This document shows, one piece after another, positions 1-7,162 of a stretch of 41,443 nucleotides of DNA (positions are counted from its first letter, which is position 1; each line of letters starts with the position of its first letter). Source of the stretch: Nocardia panacis. Lineage in GTDB: Bacteria; Actinomycetota; Actinomycetes; Mycobacteriales; Mycobacteriaceae. A program made the position numbers and the translations under genes. The stretch covers positions 1 through 41,443 of the forward strand of contig NZ_QZFU01000056.1 of the NCBI RefSeq assembly GCF_003598715.1, written 5' to 3'. The notes beneath the pieces were generated by a model that saw nothing but the letters and a program-made list of their open reading frames with translations, ran no database searches and was not told the DNA's origin.

Positions 1-1
1 C

Positions 2-97
2 GACTACAGCGCGTTCGGTCCATTCCGGTTCGACCGCAACCAATACGACGACGCTCTGCGGGACCTGACCAGGCCGATCAGCTCGGACATCGCGTGA
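2..97 (+). CDS. 3' end of an unidentified CDS (partial)
   Basis: An open frame enters from the left edge and ends at TGA 95-97. The visible tail is 31 residues, with FGPFRFDRNQYDDALRDL in the middle. About 85-90% of its codons end in G or C, as expected for a real gene in this genome, and the peptide has an ordinary mix of aromatic and charged residues. The family cannot be named from so short a piece. A minus-strand frame across the same bases shares the third codon positions, so base composition alone does not settle the strand. Confidence 0.4.
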   Translation, partial: DYSAFGPFRFDRNQYDDALRDLTRPISSDIA

Positions 98-302
98 ACA
101 CAATTCGCCGCAGGTGCCGCTCGCATCTCGCCCTGATGGTGCGGTTGTTGACCGGATCGTAGGGTGGAGGTGTTCAGAGCGTGGTCCGTGTCCACCAGGG
201 CAGCAGGGGTGTCGCTGGGCAGGGCCTTGCCGGTCTGCCAGGCGTACACCACGATGTGGGACAGAGCCGTCTTTCTTACAGTGCCCCTGTCAGGAGTCCA
301 CC

Positions 303-1001
303 TCATTCCATGAGGATTTTCAGGTGGTCGGCGAAGGTCTCGACCAAGCTTTCGAGCACTGCTTCGCCTTTGGCGGCGGTCGCCTGCGAGGGACGACCAA
401 TGATGCCGCTGGCGGTGTATGCAGCCATGCCGGTGAGCAGGAGGTGGGGCCGATCGTCTGCGTCGTGGTCTGCTTCACGCCAATGGTCGCCGACGAGGTC
501 CGGCTTGGCGTAGAGCAGAATCGAGGTTTCCAGTTCGCCACCGTGCATGTCGGCGTGGGCGGTGGTCGCCATCCCCGCGCGCTCGCGAGCCGTATTCCAT
601 TCTTCTCGGCCGGGGAAGAGTGCGACACTCCGGGTTTCAGTGTTGGCCTGGAGGGTGATATTCGACAGAACGTAGTTGCCGCCGTGGCCGTTGACGAGCG
701 CCAGTTTGTTGATGCCGGAGCGCGCCAGCGAGGCCCGGATGTCCTCGATCACCGCGATGAGAGTGGCGGCACCGATGCTCACGGTTCCGGCGAACCCCTC
801 GTGCTCATGAGAGCAGGAGATGGTGATCGGGGGTAGGAGAAACAGTCCGTAGGCGTCGGATAGTCGCTGTGCGATGAGGCAGGCGACCGCGGTGTCGGTG
901 ATCAACGGCAAATGCGCGCCGTGTTGTTCGAAGCTGCCGACCGGCAGGACCGCCACGGTCGCCGCACGGCGGGCTTCATCCGCTGAGGTTGCGGTGCTCA
1001 T
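303..1001 (-). CDS. Creatininase-family amidohydrolase
   Basis: The protein of about 232 aa has the metal-binding signatures of the creatininase/MftE family: GSFEQHGAHLP with the Glu and His ligands (residues 22-32), an Asp in LITDT, NGHGGNY, and MHGGELETS. Family members are cytoplasmic metal-dependent hydrolases of cyclic or peptide amide bonds, and some (MftE) trim ribosomal peptide precursors. No mycofactocin precursor or radical-SAM gene is visible here, so the substrate is unknown. I chose the ATG at 1001-999 because it forms a TGATG junction with the stop of the regulator upstream, implying translational coupling. A GTG nine bases earlier is also possible. Length is normal and the signatures I looked for are all present. 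Confidence 0.85.
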   Translation of the reverse strand: MSTATSADEARRAATVAVLPVGSFEQHGAHLPLITDTAVACLIAQRLSDAYGLFLLPPITISCSHEHEGFAGTVSIGAATLIAVIEDIRASLARSGINKLALVNGHGGNYVLSNITLQANTETRSVALFPGREEWNTARERAGMATTAHADMHGGELETSILLYAKPDLVGDHWREADHDADDRPHLLLTGMAAYTASGIIGRPSQATAAKGEAVLESLVETFADHLKILME

Positions 1002-2398
1002 CAATTCCACTCTGACGTTCTCCTAGTCTTCATCGGCGCCGCCGCTTCAGGCCGGCGCAGTGTGCGGCGAAGTGCGTGGTCGAGCTCGCGAGCGTGGCTG
1101 AGATGTCCTGTCTGGGTGAGCTTTTCGGTCACTTGATGGAGCTGCTGAATGGTGCGACTCGAGCGAGTTTCGGCGACGATCACCAGGGCGTGGCCGGCCA
1201 CCTCGTTGGCTTCGTCAGGCTGGCCCAATCCGGCGTAGGCCGCAGCCAGCCGCGCCAGACCGACCCCGAGGTCACGGCGGTTGCCGGGCTTCCAGTTCTC
1301 CAGTCCGTGTTGAAGGTCGTCGAGAGCGGCCTCCGGCCGCCCGAGCTGCACCCAGCAATGCGCGGCTTCCATAGCGATGTACTCAGGGGTGCAATAGCCA
1401 GACATATCGCCCGGATCGTTCTCTCCTTCGTCGGCGGCAGCGTGCGCCTGATCCAAAGCTCTGACGCATGCCTCCTGTTCACCCAGCATGGCGTAGCCGT
1501 GCGCAAGCTGCCGCAATGCAACGGCGCGTTGTCGGGGAGTCAACGACAGGTTGGATAGCGCTTCTTTGGCGAACACGATCGCGAGATCCGGTTTGCGAAT
1601 GTCGCTGGCGATGTTGCTTTTACGCATCTGCACGTACGACAGAAACCGAGTATCGCCGAGTTCCTTGACCAGATCGAACGCCGCGTTGGACCAATGCAAC
1701 GCGGCGTGCAGATCACCCTCGTCGTGGCGGAGCCAACCCATGAACTCGGCGTACCGCGCCGACACGTACAGCAGACGCTGACGACCGGATCCCCGACTTC
1801 CCGCGATCAGCCGATCGATGAACCACAACTGGTGTTCCACCACAGGCAACAATGGGTGTGGGCCGCTCAGCATGTCAGTGACCACGTACTGGTCGAGGGT
1901 GGTGAGCAACGACTCGGCCTGGGCTGGAAGCGAAGGCATCGTCGCGGCGGGAATACGCCTGCCACCGGGCAACCGGACCTGCACCGGCTCTGTCGGAGCT
2001 ACCGGCGCGGTGTCCGGTTCATCGATGTCGAACCAACAGAGCGCATGCGGAATTTGAAGGCACCGGGCGTAGTGGGTAAGGGTATCGAGAGAGCGAATCC
2101 GGTTGCGGCCATTCTCGATACGACTCAACTGACCCTGAGTTATCCCGAGCCACCGTGCCATGTCGGCCTGCGTCAGCGGCCTACGTCCATGGGCTCGGTG
2201 ATGCCGATACGCCCACACGACTTGGGCCATGTCTTTCGCAGCCAGTGCGTCGAACAGCGCACCTGTCCGCCACTCCTTCATCGGCAATTTGGGCGCGCGA
2301 TCACGCCTTCTGCCGCAAGGATGGCAATGGGTATCCCGGTTCGTACGGGCCAGTTGTGCCCCGCACGCCACGCATACCCGCCTCGTGTGCTGCGACAT
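1001..2398 (-). CDS. Zinc-ribbon XRE-family regulator with TPR-like C-terminus
   Basis: This 465-aa DNA-binding regulator begins with a CxxC...CxxC zinc ribbon (Cys9, 12, 25, 28). A Cro/C1-type helix-turn-helix follows at about residues 75-97 (LTQADMARWLGITQGQLSR). The long alpha-helical C-terminal half, with repeated Leu/Ala-rich helices such as RAVALRQLAHGYAMLGEQEAC, looks like TPR repeats that may bind a peptide or ligand. GAGGG sits about nine bases before the ATG. The gene is coupled to the creatininase gene by a TGATG junction, so the two probably share one transcript. Overlapping palindromes lie 76-102 bp upstream of its start and could be its own operator. The target and the signal are unknown. 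Confidence 0.8.
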   Translation of the reverse strand: MSQHTRRVCVACGAQLARTNRDTHCHPCGRRRDRAPKLPMKEWRTGALFDALAAKDMAQVVWAYRHHRAHGRRPLTQADMARWLGITQGQLSRIENGRNRIRSLDTLTHYARCLQIPHALCWFDIDEPDTAPVAPTEPVQVRLPGGRRIPAATMPSLPAQAESLLTTLDQYVVTDMLSGPHPLLPVVEHQLWFIDRLIAGSRGSGRQRLLYVSARYAEFMGWLRHDEGDLHAALHWSNAAFDLVKELGDTRFLSYVQMRKSNIASDIRKPDLAIVFAKEALSNLSLTPRQRAVALRQLAHGYAMLGEQEACVRALDQAHAAADEGENDPGDMSGYCTPEYIAMEAAHCWVQLGRPEAALDDLQHGLENWKPGNRRDLGVGLARLAAAYAGLGQPDEANEVAGHALVIVAETRSSRTIQQLHQVTEKLTQTGHLSHARELDHALRRTLRRPEAAAPMKTRRTSEWN

Positions 2399-2473
2399 GG
2401 GCTGTTGCCCTCACTGTTCTCTCTGCCCGCCGATGGGTACAGGCTATTCCGCCCCCCACACGGGGGCCACGAA

Positions 2474-2500
2474 TATGCGTCCCGCGCATAAAAATTATGC
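2474..2500. promoter_or_regulatory. Overlapping palindromes in the divergent promoter region
   Basis: Two perfect palindromes overlap here: TATGCG-N5-CGCATA (2474-2490) and GCATAA-AAA-TTATGC (2486-2500). Together they give three alternating TATGC half-sites in an AT-rich patch. They lie between the minus-strand XRE regulator (start 2398) and the plus-strand small gene (start 2702). Such an array is what an operator for a dimeric HTH regulator looks like. The likely but unproven binder is the adjacent XRE protein. Confidence 0.4.
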
Positions 2501-2701
2501 CTCTCACCAGCGCAAGTTCGTCTCGGCCCGACCGTATTTTCATCGGGCAATCACAAATTTCCGGATTCACCGATGACCTCTCCCGGCCTGAATGAGCCCT
2601 CGAGACGGACGCACAGACCCCCTCGGTCCCGTCTGCACACCCCTCGCCCCAGAGGACCGAGCATTCCAACGGGCAACGCGCAGTTGAAAGGTTACCTACT
2701 G

Positions 2702-2953
2702 ATGAACGTGTCGCCAGCGGCAACTGCAACGACTGCTGACCACCCGATCGGTCGATCCCCTGGGATCAGCACCGAGGTCAGTCTCGGTTTTCACGGTTTG
2801 TGGGCGGCGGCCGACTGCGCCGCTGACGTCACAGGGTTCAAATGCACAGCCGAAGCCGAAGCGGTGTACGCGAATCACATCGACCATGGCCCGAATTGCC
2901 TGCTATGGCTGGCGGCACTGGCTTACGAGACCTGCGAGCTTCAGGACGAGTAG
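2702..2953 (+). CDS. Small hypothetical protein (83 aa)
   Basis: I do not recognise the family. The start is the ATG at 2702, ten bases after a GAAAGG ribosome site; reading the frame further upstream gives Pro/Arg-rich sequence that looks non-coding. The protein has a low-complexity Ala/Thr N-terminus. The second half (GFHGLWAAADCAADVTGF, then HGPNCLLWLAALAYETCEL) looks structured and contains three Cys. There is no membrane segment. The next gene starts three bases after its stop, so the two are probably co-translated. Confidence 0.55.
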   Translation: MNVSPAATATTADHPIGRSPGISTEVSLGFHGLWAAADCAADVTGFKCTAEAEAVYANHIDHGPNCLLWLAALAYETCELQDE

Positions 2954-2956
2954 GCG

Positions 2957-3226
2957 ATGACGGCCGGCCAGGTGCTCGTCGCGTTCGGTCTGGTGGTGTT
3001 GCTCGCCGGACTCATGGTGCCCGTGCTCGGCAGCGACTGCTCCACGGGCGTGGATCATCCCGCCCCTGCCGGCGGGTTCACGATCGCGGGCGCGCATTGC
3101 GCGACTCAGCAGCATCTCCGGTGCTCGCCGGTGGAGTGTGAGTGCGTACGGGAAGCTTGGCGCACGCTCATCCTCGCTGGACGCTGCGAACCAACACCGG
3201 AGCTGCACCGGATGCTCTACGGCTGA
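2957..3226 (+). CDS. Small single-pass membrane or secreted protein (89 aa)
   Basis: Unrecognised. Residues 4-25 form one hydrophobic segment (GQVLVAFGLVVLLAGLMVPVL), either a membrane anchor or an uncleaved signal. A Cys-rich domain follows, with five Cys after the membrane segment, including CSPVECECV. If that domain is outside the cell it could be disulphide-bonded. The gene starts three bases after the preceding stop and has only a weak ribosome site, which fits translational coupling. Its function cannot be inferred from its neighbours. Confidence 0.55.
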   Translation: MTAGQVLVAFGLVVLLAGLMVPVLGSDCSTGVDHPAPAGGFTIAGAHCATQQHLRCSPVECECVREAWRTLILAGRCEPTPELHRMLYG

Positions 3227-3292
3227 CTTTCGGAACTCGCCTACAACACTCGGAATCCCTTGCCCACCACAATTATCGGACGGGAGGCGATT

Positions 3293-3934
3293 GTGATCAT
3301 TCCTCTCCACGACCTTGAGACGCCCGGCGCACCGCTGACCGGCCTGGCAGCGATCGACGCCGCGTTCACCGAGCAAATTCGCCAGCTACGAGCACTGCTC
3401 GAGATGCGTCACACCACCGCGGATGTCGACGAACTTGCAACCGAGATCGGCGGCACGGCACCCGTAACCGATCGCCGTAGCGCCGACGTTGCCAGGTGGT
3501 GCGAGTTCTATCGGGAGACATGCGGATTCGACGCCGCAGTGCGTCCCGAGCTCGATCTGGTCTATGTCACGGCGGGCGCGGGGGTCGGATCCGTCAGGAT
3601 GCCTGCCCCTCTCGGCGCCCTGGTCGAAACCCACCTCCGCGACGGAGGGATACAGTTGGGACCTGTCATCGAACTGCGCGACGGGCAGTGGGTCCTGCTG
3701 GTGGAACCAGATATCCCTGACCGGATAGAAATCTACGCCGGGATGTTCCGGCACAGTGTGTCGATCGCTCGCGCGGGCGCGCAGATCGCGCTTCCCACAC
3801 CCGGTACCGGGCACTCTCGACTACGGACCTGGCTGCGTCAACCCCGCGACGCATATCTGCCCTCGGGGACAGCGGTCCTCGCGGCGGTGGACTTCCGGCG
3901 CGCTCGGCGCTTTCCGATCCGAGAGCCGAAATAG
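3293..3934 (+). CDS. Hypothetical protein, possibly related to primase/polymerase N-terminal domains
   Basis: The 213-aa soluble protein starts at GTG 3293, five bases after GGGAGG. The upstream TTG at 3260 has no ribosome site. Its layout (an aromatic WCEFYRETCGF region, a VRMPAPLGALVETHL segment, then GPVIELRDGQWVLLVEPD) recalls small actinobacterial proteins annotated as bifunctional DNA primase/polymerase N-terminal-like. I do not see an obvious catalytic Asp/His set, so it may be a degenerate non-catalytic relative. It ends the plus-strand run that begins at 2702, and a strong hairpin follows the stop. The family link is from memory and tentative. Confidence 0.55.
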   Translation: MIIPLHDLETPGAPLTGLAAIDAAFTEQIRQLRALLEMRHTTADVDELATEIGGTAPVTDRRSADVARWCEFYRETCGFDAAVRPELDLVYVTAGAGVGSVRMPAPLGALVETHLRDGGIQLGPVIELRDGQWVLLVEPDIPDRIEIYAGMFRHSVSIARAGAQIALPTPGTGHSRLRTWLRQPRDAYLPSGTAVLAAVDFRRARRFPIREPK

Positions 3935-3949
3935 CAAATGAACAGGCGT

Positions 3950-3985
3950 CCCTCCGCACACGATTCGACTTGCCCGTGTGGAGGG
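3950..3985 (+). terminator. GC-rich hairpin terminator
   Basis: Sixteen bases after the stop at 3934, CCCTCC-gc-ACACG pairs with CGTGT-GGAGGG around a 12-nt loop. The result is an 11-bp stem with one two-base bulge. There is no T-run, as is common for actinobacterial terminators. The rest of 3986-4384 holds nothing I can support. Confidence 0.55.
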
Positions 3986-4384
3986 CGACGAAACCCCTGG
4001 GCTGGTGAGGTCGGCACGCCATCCCCCGCCCGTATCAGCCCAGGGTGATCGTCCACAGCTTGCCTCATCCAGTGGACCTCGATGTGGCACACACCGCCGG
4101 CACCCGGCGAGGCACGAGGAAGCCGCCGGTTCCTACGAATCTCGGGAGACACCCCCAAAAACGACCCGCGCAGCTTCGTCTCGTCCAACAGCCGGCGGGC
4201 GTGGCGCGAAGAGAAATTCCCTGGTCCGGCAAATTATTCGCCTCCGGTAGGACCCCCGCCCCGGGGTTCCCAGCCCCGCCGCTGACTCAACCCCAGCACC
4301 CATACCTACCACACCGTCAAGCCACACTCTCACACCGTCGAGACTCGCTCGACCGGCATCGAAACAGATTGGGAAACAACAACA

Positions 4385-4546
4385 GTGAACAACCACACCT
4401 TGACGAGGCTCGGCACCCTGGCACGCGGGATCATCCTGGGACTGGCGGTGATCACCGTCGTCGACGCCATCCGGGATTTCACCGACTGGCAAAACGAAGC
4501 GACCGGGCAGCCCAACGACGCAGTCGATCCGACCGAGGATCAGTAG
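4385..4546 (+). CDS. Very small membrane protein (53 aa)
   Basis: GTG 4385 opens a 53-codon frame ending at TAG 4544-4546, with GGGA about ten bases upstream. Codon third positions are strongly G/C. The peptide has one clear membrane helix (LARGIILGLAVITVVDAI, residues 11-28) followed by an acidic soluble tail ending DPTEDQ. This N-basic, TM, C-acidic layout suggests a single-pass inner-membrane peptide. No family is recognised. It precedes the XRE/DUF5753 regulator by 266 bp. Confidence 0.5.
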   Translation: MNNHTLTRLGTLARGIILGLAVITVVDAIRDFTDWQNEATGQPNDAVDPTEDQ

Positions 4547-4812
4547 CGGCCCGGACCATGTAGCCGGCACCCGCAATCCCCGACCAGCACCGCTGCGATT
4601 GAGGTCGACCCGCATTGGGCGGACCGGGGAACATACCGGCTCCGGCCGAACATCCTGCAACGCGTGTACCGCTACGGCGAACAACCCCAACCATGCGGAC
4701 TTGTCGTGTGGTTCCCCTCGTCACCGCGAACCCGGGCGCGAGTTACGCCCCGCTCACCGCACCGCGAATTCTGCCCTTCCTGCCCAGCATCGAAAGCGAG
4801 CCACGACACCCG

Positions 4813-5847
4813 ATGTCATCGGTATACAAGTCGACCCTGCTGCACCGACACCTCGGCATCTATTTGCGCGAGCGGCGCAACAGTTTCCGCTGGCGGTCGC
4901 TTGCCGTGACTGCGGAGCAGACCTCGATCACGCAGTCGGCGATACAGCGGTTGGAGGTCGGCGACATCCAACGCCCGTGCCGGCACAAGGTACGAGCCTT
5001 GTGTGAGTTCTACGGACTCCACAGATCTGAGATCAAGAGCATTATCGCGGTCGTCGACCACGCTTGCACCGGGAGCGATCCCGTCGTCCTCGACGGCGTA
5101 TCCAACGCCCACTTCGACCTGTGTGCGCAACTCGAGGAACGCGCCCACCGGATCGTCATCTGTCACGATCTCGTGCCGGAACTGCTCCGGACCCCGGAAT
5201 ATCACCGAGCATTGATAGCCGGCCGCGACGATTCGGCTGAAACCCTCACCCGCGCCATTGCCGAAATGTCCACGCGCGGAACACTGCTCACCCGCAGCAT
5301 CAACCCGGTCCAGCTGGATCTCCTGCTCGACGAGTCGGTGCTGTACCGGATCATCGGCGACGCCGCTGTCACCGCCGCCCAACTGCGGATGGTCGCGTCG
5401 GCCGTGCGCTGGCCCAACGTCACGGTGCGTCTGTGTCCCTACACGGCCGGTGCCGTCGCCGGTCGCGTGCCGACCCCGTTCACCCTCCTGGAATCACGCA
5501 CCGACGTGCCGGTTGTCGTGTTCTCCTGTGGGGCGGGCGATCTGTATTCGGACAACCCGCAATACATCGAGCAGCATCGCGCACTGGCCACCGCAATGCG
5601 CGCTACCGCGATCGGCCCGACCGAGACCCAGTGGATCCTTCTCGACGCAGCAGCTCGCCTCGACGACGCACATCATGACGTGCCGGTGCCAGATGCCCGC
5701 CAGTGGGCAGGAGAGGTCACACCGTCCGGCGCCGCGCCGATCCACTACCCGGATACCGACGCGACGCCGGTGCAGTGGATTCCGGCGCTGCCGTCTCTCC
5801 CGCCCGGCTCCGGGCGTCGAAGTTCACCGACAAACGAGGTCATTTGA
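4813..5847 (+). CDS. XRE-family regulator with DUF5753 domain
   Basis: The 344-aa protein starts with an N-terminal helix-turn-helix (LRERRNSFRWRSLAVTA...SITQSAIQRLEVG, about residues 17-55). A DUF5753-type domain follows: the 'RIVICHDLVPELLRTPEYHRALIAG' block, then LYRIIGDAAVTAAQLRM, WPNVTVRLCPY and FTLLESRTDVPVVV, in the usual order. This is a very large actinomycete family (the BldB/WhiJ partner type), usually paired with a small DUF397 protein. I see no DUF397 gene beside it, which is unusual. ATG 4813 is used because the HTH sits just inside it and sequence upstream does not look coding. Confidence 0.82.
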   Translation: MSSVYKSTLLHRHLGIYLRERRNSFRWRSLAVTAEQTSITQSAIQRLEVGDIQRPCRHKVRALCEFYGLHRSEIKSIIAVVDHACTGSDPVVLDGVSNAHFDLCAQLEERAHRIVICHDLVPELLRTPEYHRALIAGRDDSAETLTRAIAEMSTRGTLLTRSINPVQLDLLLDESVLYRIIGDAAVTAAQLRMVASAVRWPNVTVRLCPYTAGAVAGRVPTPFTLLESRTDVPVVVFSCGAGDLYSDNPQYIEQHRALATAMRATAIGPTETQWILLDAAARLDDAHHDVPVPDARQWAGEVTPSGAAPIHYPDTDATPVQWIPALPSLPPGSGRRSSPTNEVI

Positions 5848-5881
5848 AAGTCGAGCAAACAGAAGCGTCCTGACCCTGAAC

Positions 5882-6034
5882 GTGGAACCACGCACCGCCC
5901 ATCATCGAACGCGTGCACCAGTCGGCCGCCTGCTCGCCACTATCCACGGACCGAATACCAGTGCAGCCAAAGACCTCCGCGACCGCTTGCGCGTCTTCAC
6001 CTCCTACACCGCCGGATCGGGGAAAGGACAATAA
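5882..6034 (+). CDS. Possible short ORF before the LOG-like gene (50 aa)
   Basis: A frame from GTG 5882 to TAA 6032-6034 encodes a basic 50-aa peptide (RAPVGRLLATIHGPN, then AKDLRDRLRVF) and ends five bases before the next gene's ATG. Third positions are mostly G/C and the position suggests coupling. There is no good ribosome site and no recognisable family, so it could be untranslated leader. Confidence 0.25.
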   Translation: MEPRTAHHRTRAPVGRLLATIHGPNTSAAKDLRDRLRVFTSYTAGSGKGQ

Positions 6035-6039
6035 CCTCC

Positions 6040-6513
6040 ATGCCAATCCAAGTAGCCGTCTGCGGACCCCGAGCAACCACCGACCTCCTCGACACCCACG
6101 CCCGCGAAGTCGGCAAACTCCTCGCCCAAGCCGGAGCAACCCTCCTCTGCGGAGGCGGCACCGGCGTCATGGCCGCAGCCGCCGACGGCGCCTTCACCGC
6201 AGGCGGACTCGTCATCGGCATCCGCCCCGACACCGACCGCACCGCGATCTGCCCCGGCCTGACCGCGGTCATCTACACCAACATGGGCGAAGCACGAAAC
6301 TCCATCCTCATCGAATCCGCCGACGCCGTCATCGTCGTCGGCGGATCCTGGGGCACACTCAGCGAACTCGCCCTCGCCCACCGACGCGGCGGCATTCCGG
6401 TCATCTCCCTCGGCGGCTGGACCATCCATGACGAAACCGGCACCCCCATTCCCATCTCCACGGCAGAAACACCTTCAGCCGCAGTCGAACTCGCTCTATC
6501 CGAACATCATTGA
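6040..6513 (+). CDS. LOG-like / TIGR00725-type Rossmann protein
   Basis: The 157-aa protein has a SLOG-type nucleotide-binding Rossmann fold. The signatures are VAVCGPR at the N-terminus, CGGGTGVMAAAADGA (residues 37-51), NMGEARNSILIESAD and VVGGSWGTLSELALAHRRG (residues 99-117). That last element corresponds to the GGxGTxxE element of the LOG (lysine decarboxylase-like) family. LOG enzymes release cytokinin bases from nucleotides, but the TIGR00725 subgroup has no established substrate. GGAAAGGA lies about ten bases upstream of the ATG. The gene converges with the STAND/effector operon, and a hairpin ending in TTTTT follows the stop. Confidence 0.8.
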   Translation: MPIQVAVCGPRATTDLLDTHAREVGKLLAQAGATLLCGGGTGVMAAAADGAFTAGGLVIGIRPDTDRTAICPGLTAVIYTNMGEARNSILIESADAVIVVGGSWGTLSELALAHRRGGIPVISLGGWTIHDETGTPIPISTAETPSAAVELALSEHH

Positions 6514-6557
6514 GCGCAGGGACACCGCCGACATCGGGATGTGCCGTAGCGCTTTTT
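6513..6557 (+). terminator. Hairpin with T-tract after the LOG-like gene
   Basis: AGCGC (6513-6517) pairs with GCGCT (6549-6553), and the interior can fold further (GG.CAC with GTG.CC, CCG with CGG). A run of five T begins at the 3' edge. It lies directly after the stop, between two convergent genes. The stem is imperfect, hence moderate confidence. Confidence 0.45.
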
Positions 6558-6718
6558 CGGAGATGCTGGAATCCGGTTCCTAGGTATTTGTCTGAGGAAG
6601 ATTTTCACCAATGTGCCGTACAGCCACCTGGATCCAGCCTTGAAGTGGCTCGGATCCGCGCTTCCCGCCCCAATACAGACGCCCGCATACACCCCGGCAA
6701 CAGTGTCGGCATGGGAAT

Positions 6719-7102
6719 CTATCCGGCAGGGTTGTCGCGACCACCGAGCTGAACGCTGCCGATATCGCGTGCCTGTACCGCGTGGCCGTGTATTTGGGCC
6801 TGGCCGCTGATCGTGTTGATCACGGCCTCGTCGGTGGCGGCATGCTGGGTGCGACCGATCCATGTACGGATGAGGTCGGCAAGGTCGGGATCGGTAGCAG
6901 CACTGCCGATCAGTTGCCCGGCCAGATCGACTGCGCCGTCGGGGTCGTCTTGGGCTCGCTGTAGTGCACGCTCGGCCTGTTCATTTTCGCCAAACGCTCG
7001 CCGCGCCAATTGAGCCAGCCCTTTCCATGCATTCTTACCAGCCTCCCCGGCGGCCGCTTTCACGATCAACCCGAGCAACACACTCATAGAAATAGGATCC
7101 AT
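6719..7102 (-). CDS. Small helical protein with C-terminal amyloid-signalling-like motif (putative STAND effector)
   Basis: The 127-aa protein starts at ATG 7102, six bases after GGAG; the TTG further upstream is less likely. Residues 1-37 (MDPISMSVLLGLIVKAAAGEAG... then WKGLAQLARRAFG) form a hydrophobic to amphipathic helical region of the kind found in membrane-acting helical domains. More helices follow to about residue 90. The C-terminal tail, ISGQAQIHGHAVQARDIGSVQ, is Gly-, Gln- and Val-rich and beta-prone. Its core VQARDIGSV matches VQARDVAGG at the N-terminus of the STAND protein encoded just upstream. This is the layout known for bacterial Bell-domain effectors paired with NLRs through BASS amyloid motifs. 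The motif match is seen directly; the effector role is inferred. Confidence 0.7.
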   Translation of the reverse strand: MDPISMSVLLGLIVKAAAGEAGKNAWKGLAQLARRAFGENEQAERALQRAQDDPDGAVDLAGQLIGSAATDPDLADLIRTWIGRTQHAATDEAVINTISGQAQIHGHAVQARDIGSVQLGGRDNPAG

Positions 7103-7140
7103 TTTCTGCTCCAATATTGTTCGAGGCTTCCGATTAAACT

Positions 7141-7157
7141 CGATTGCAATGCAATCG
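7141..7157. promoter_or_regulatory. Perfect 17-bp palindrome between STAND and effector genes
   Basis: CGATTGCAATGCAATCG has two perfect 8-bp arms around a single central A. It lies six bases past the STAND stop and about 38 bp before the effector ATG on the minus strand. It could be a protein-binding operator or, in RNA, a 7-bp hairpin with a 3-nt loop that alters effector expression relative to the STAND gene. Confidence 0.5.
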
Positions 7158-7162
7158 TGAAT

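Noticed and set aside
4..306. Minus-strand 100-codon frame whose ATG overlaps the creatininase stop (ATGA)
   Set aside because: The overlap is suggestive, but the first codons have low G/C third positions, the peptide resembles nothing, and it runs antisense through a better plus-strand gene end at 2-97.
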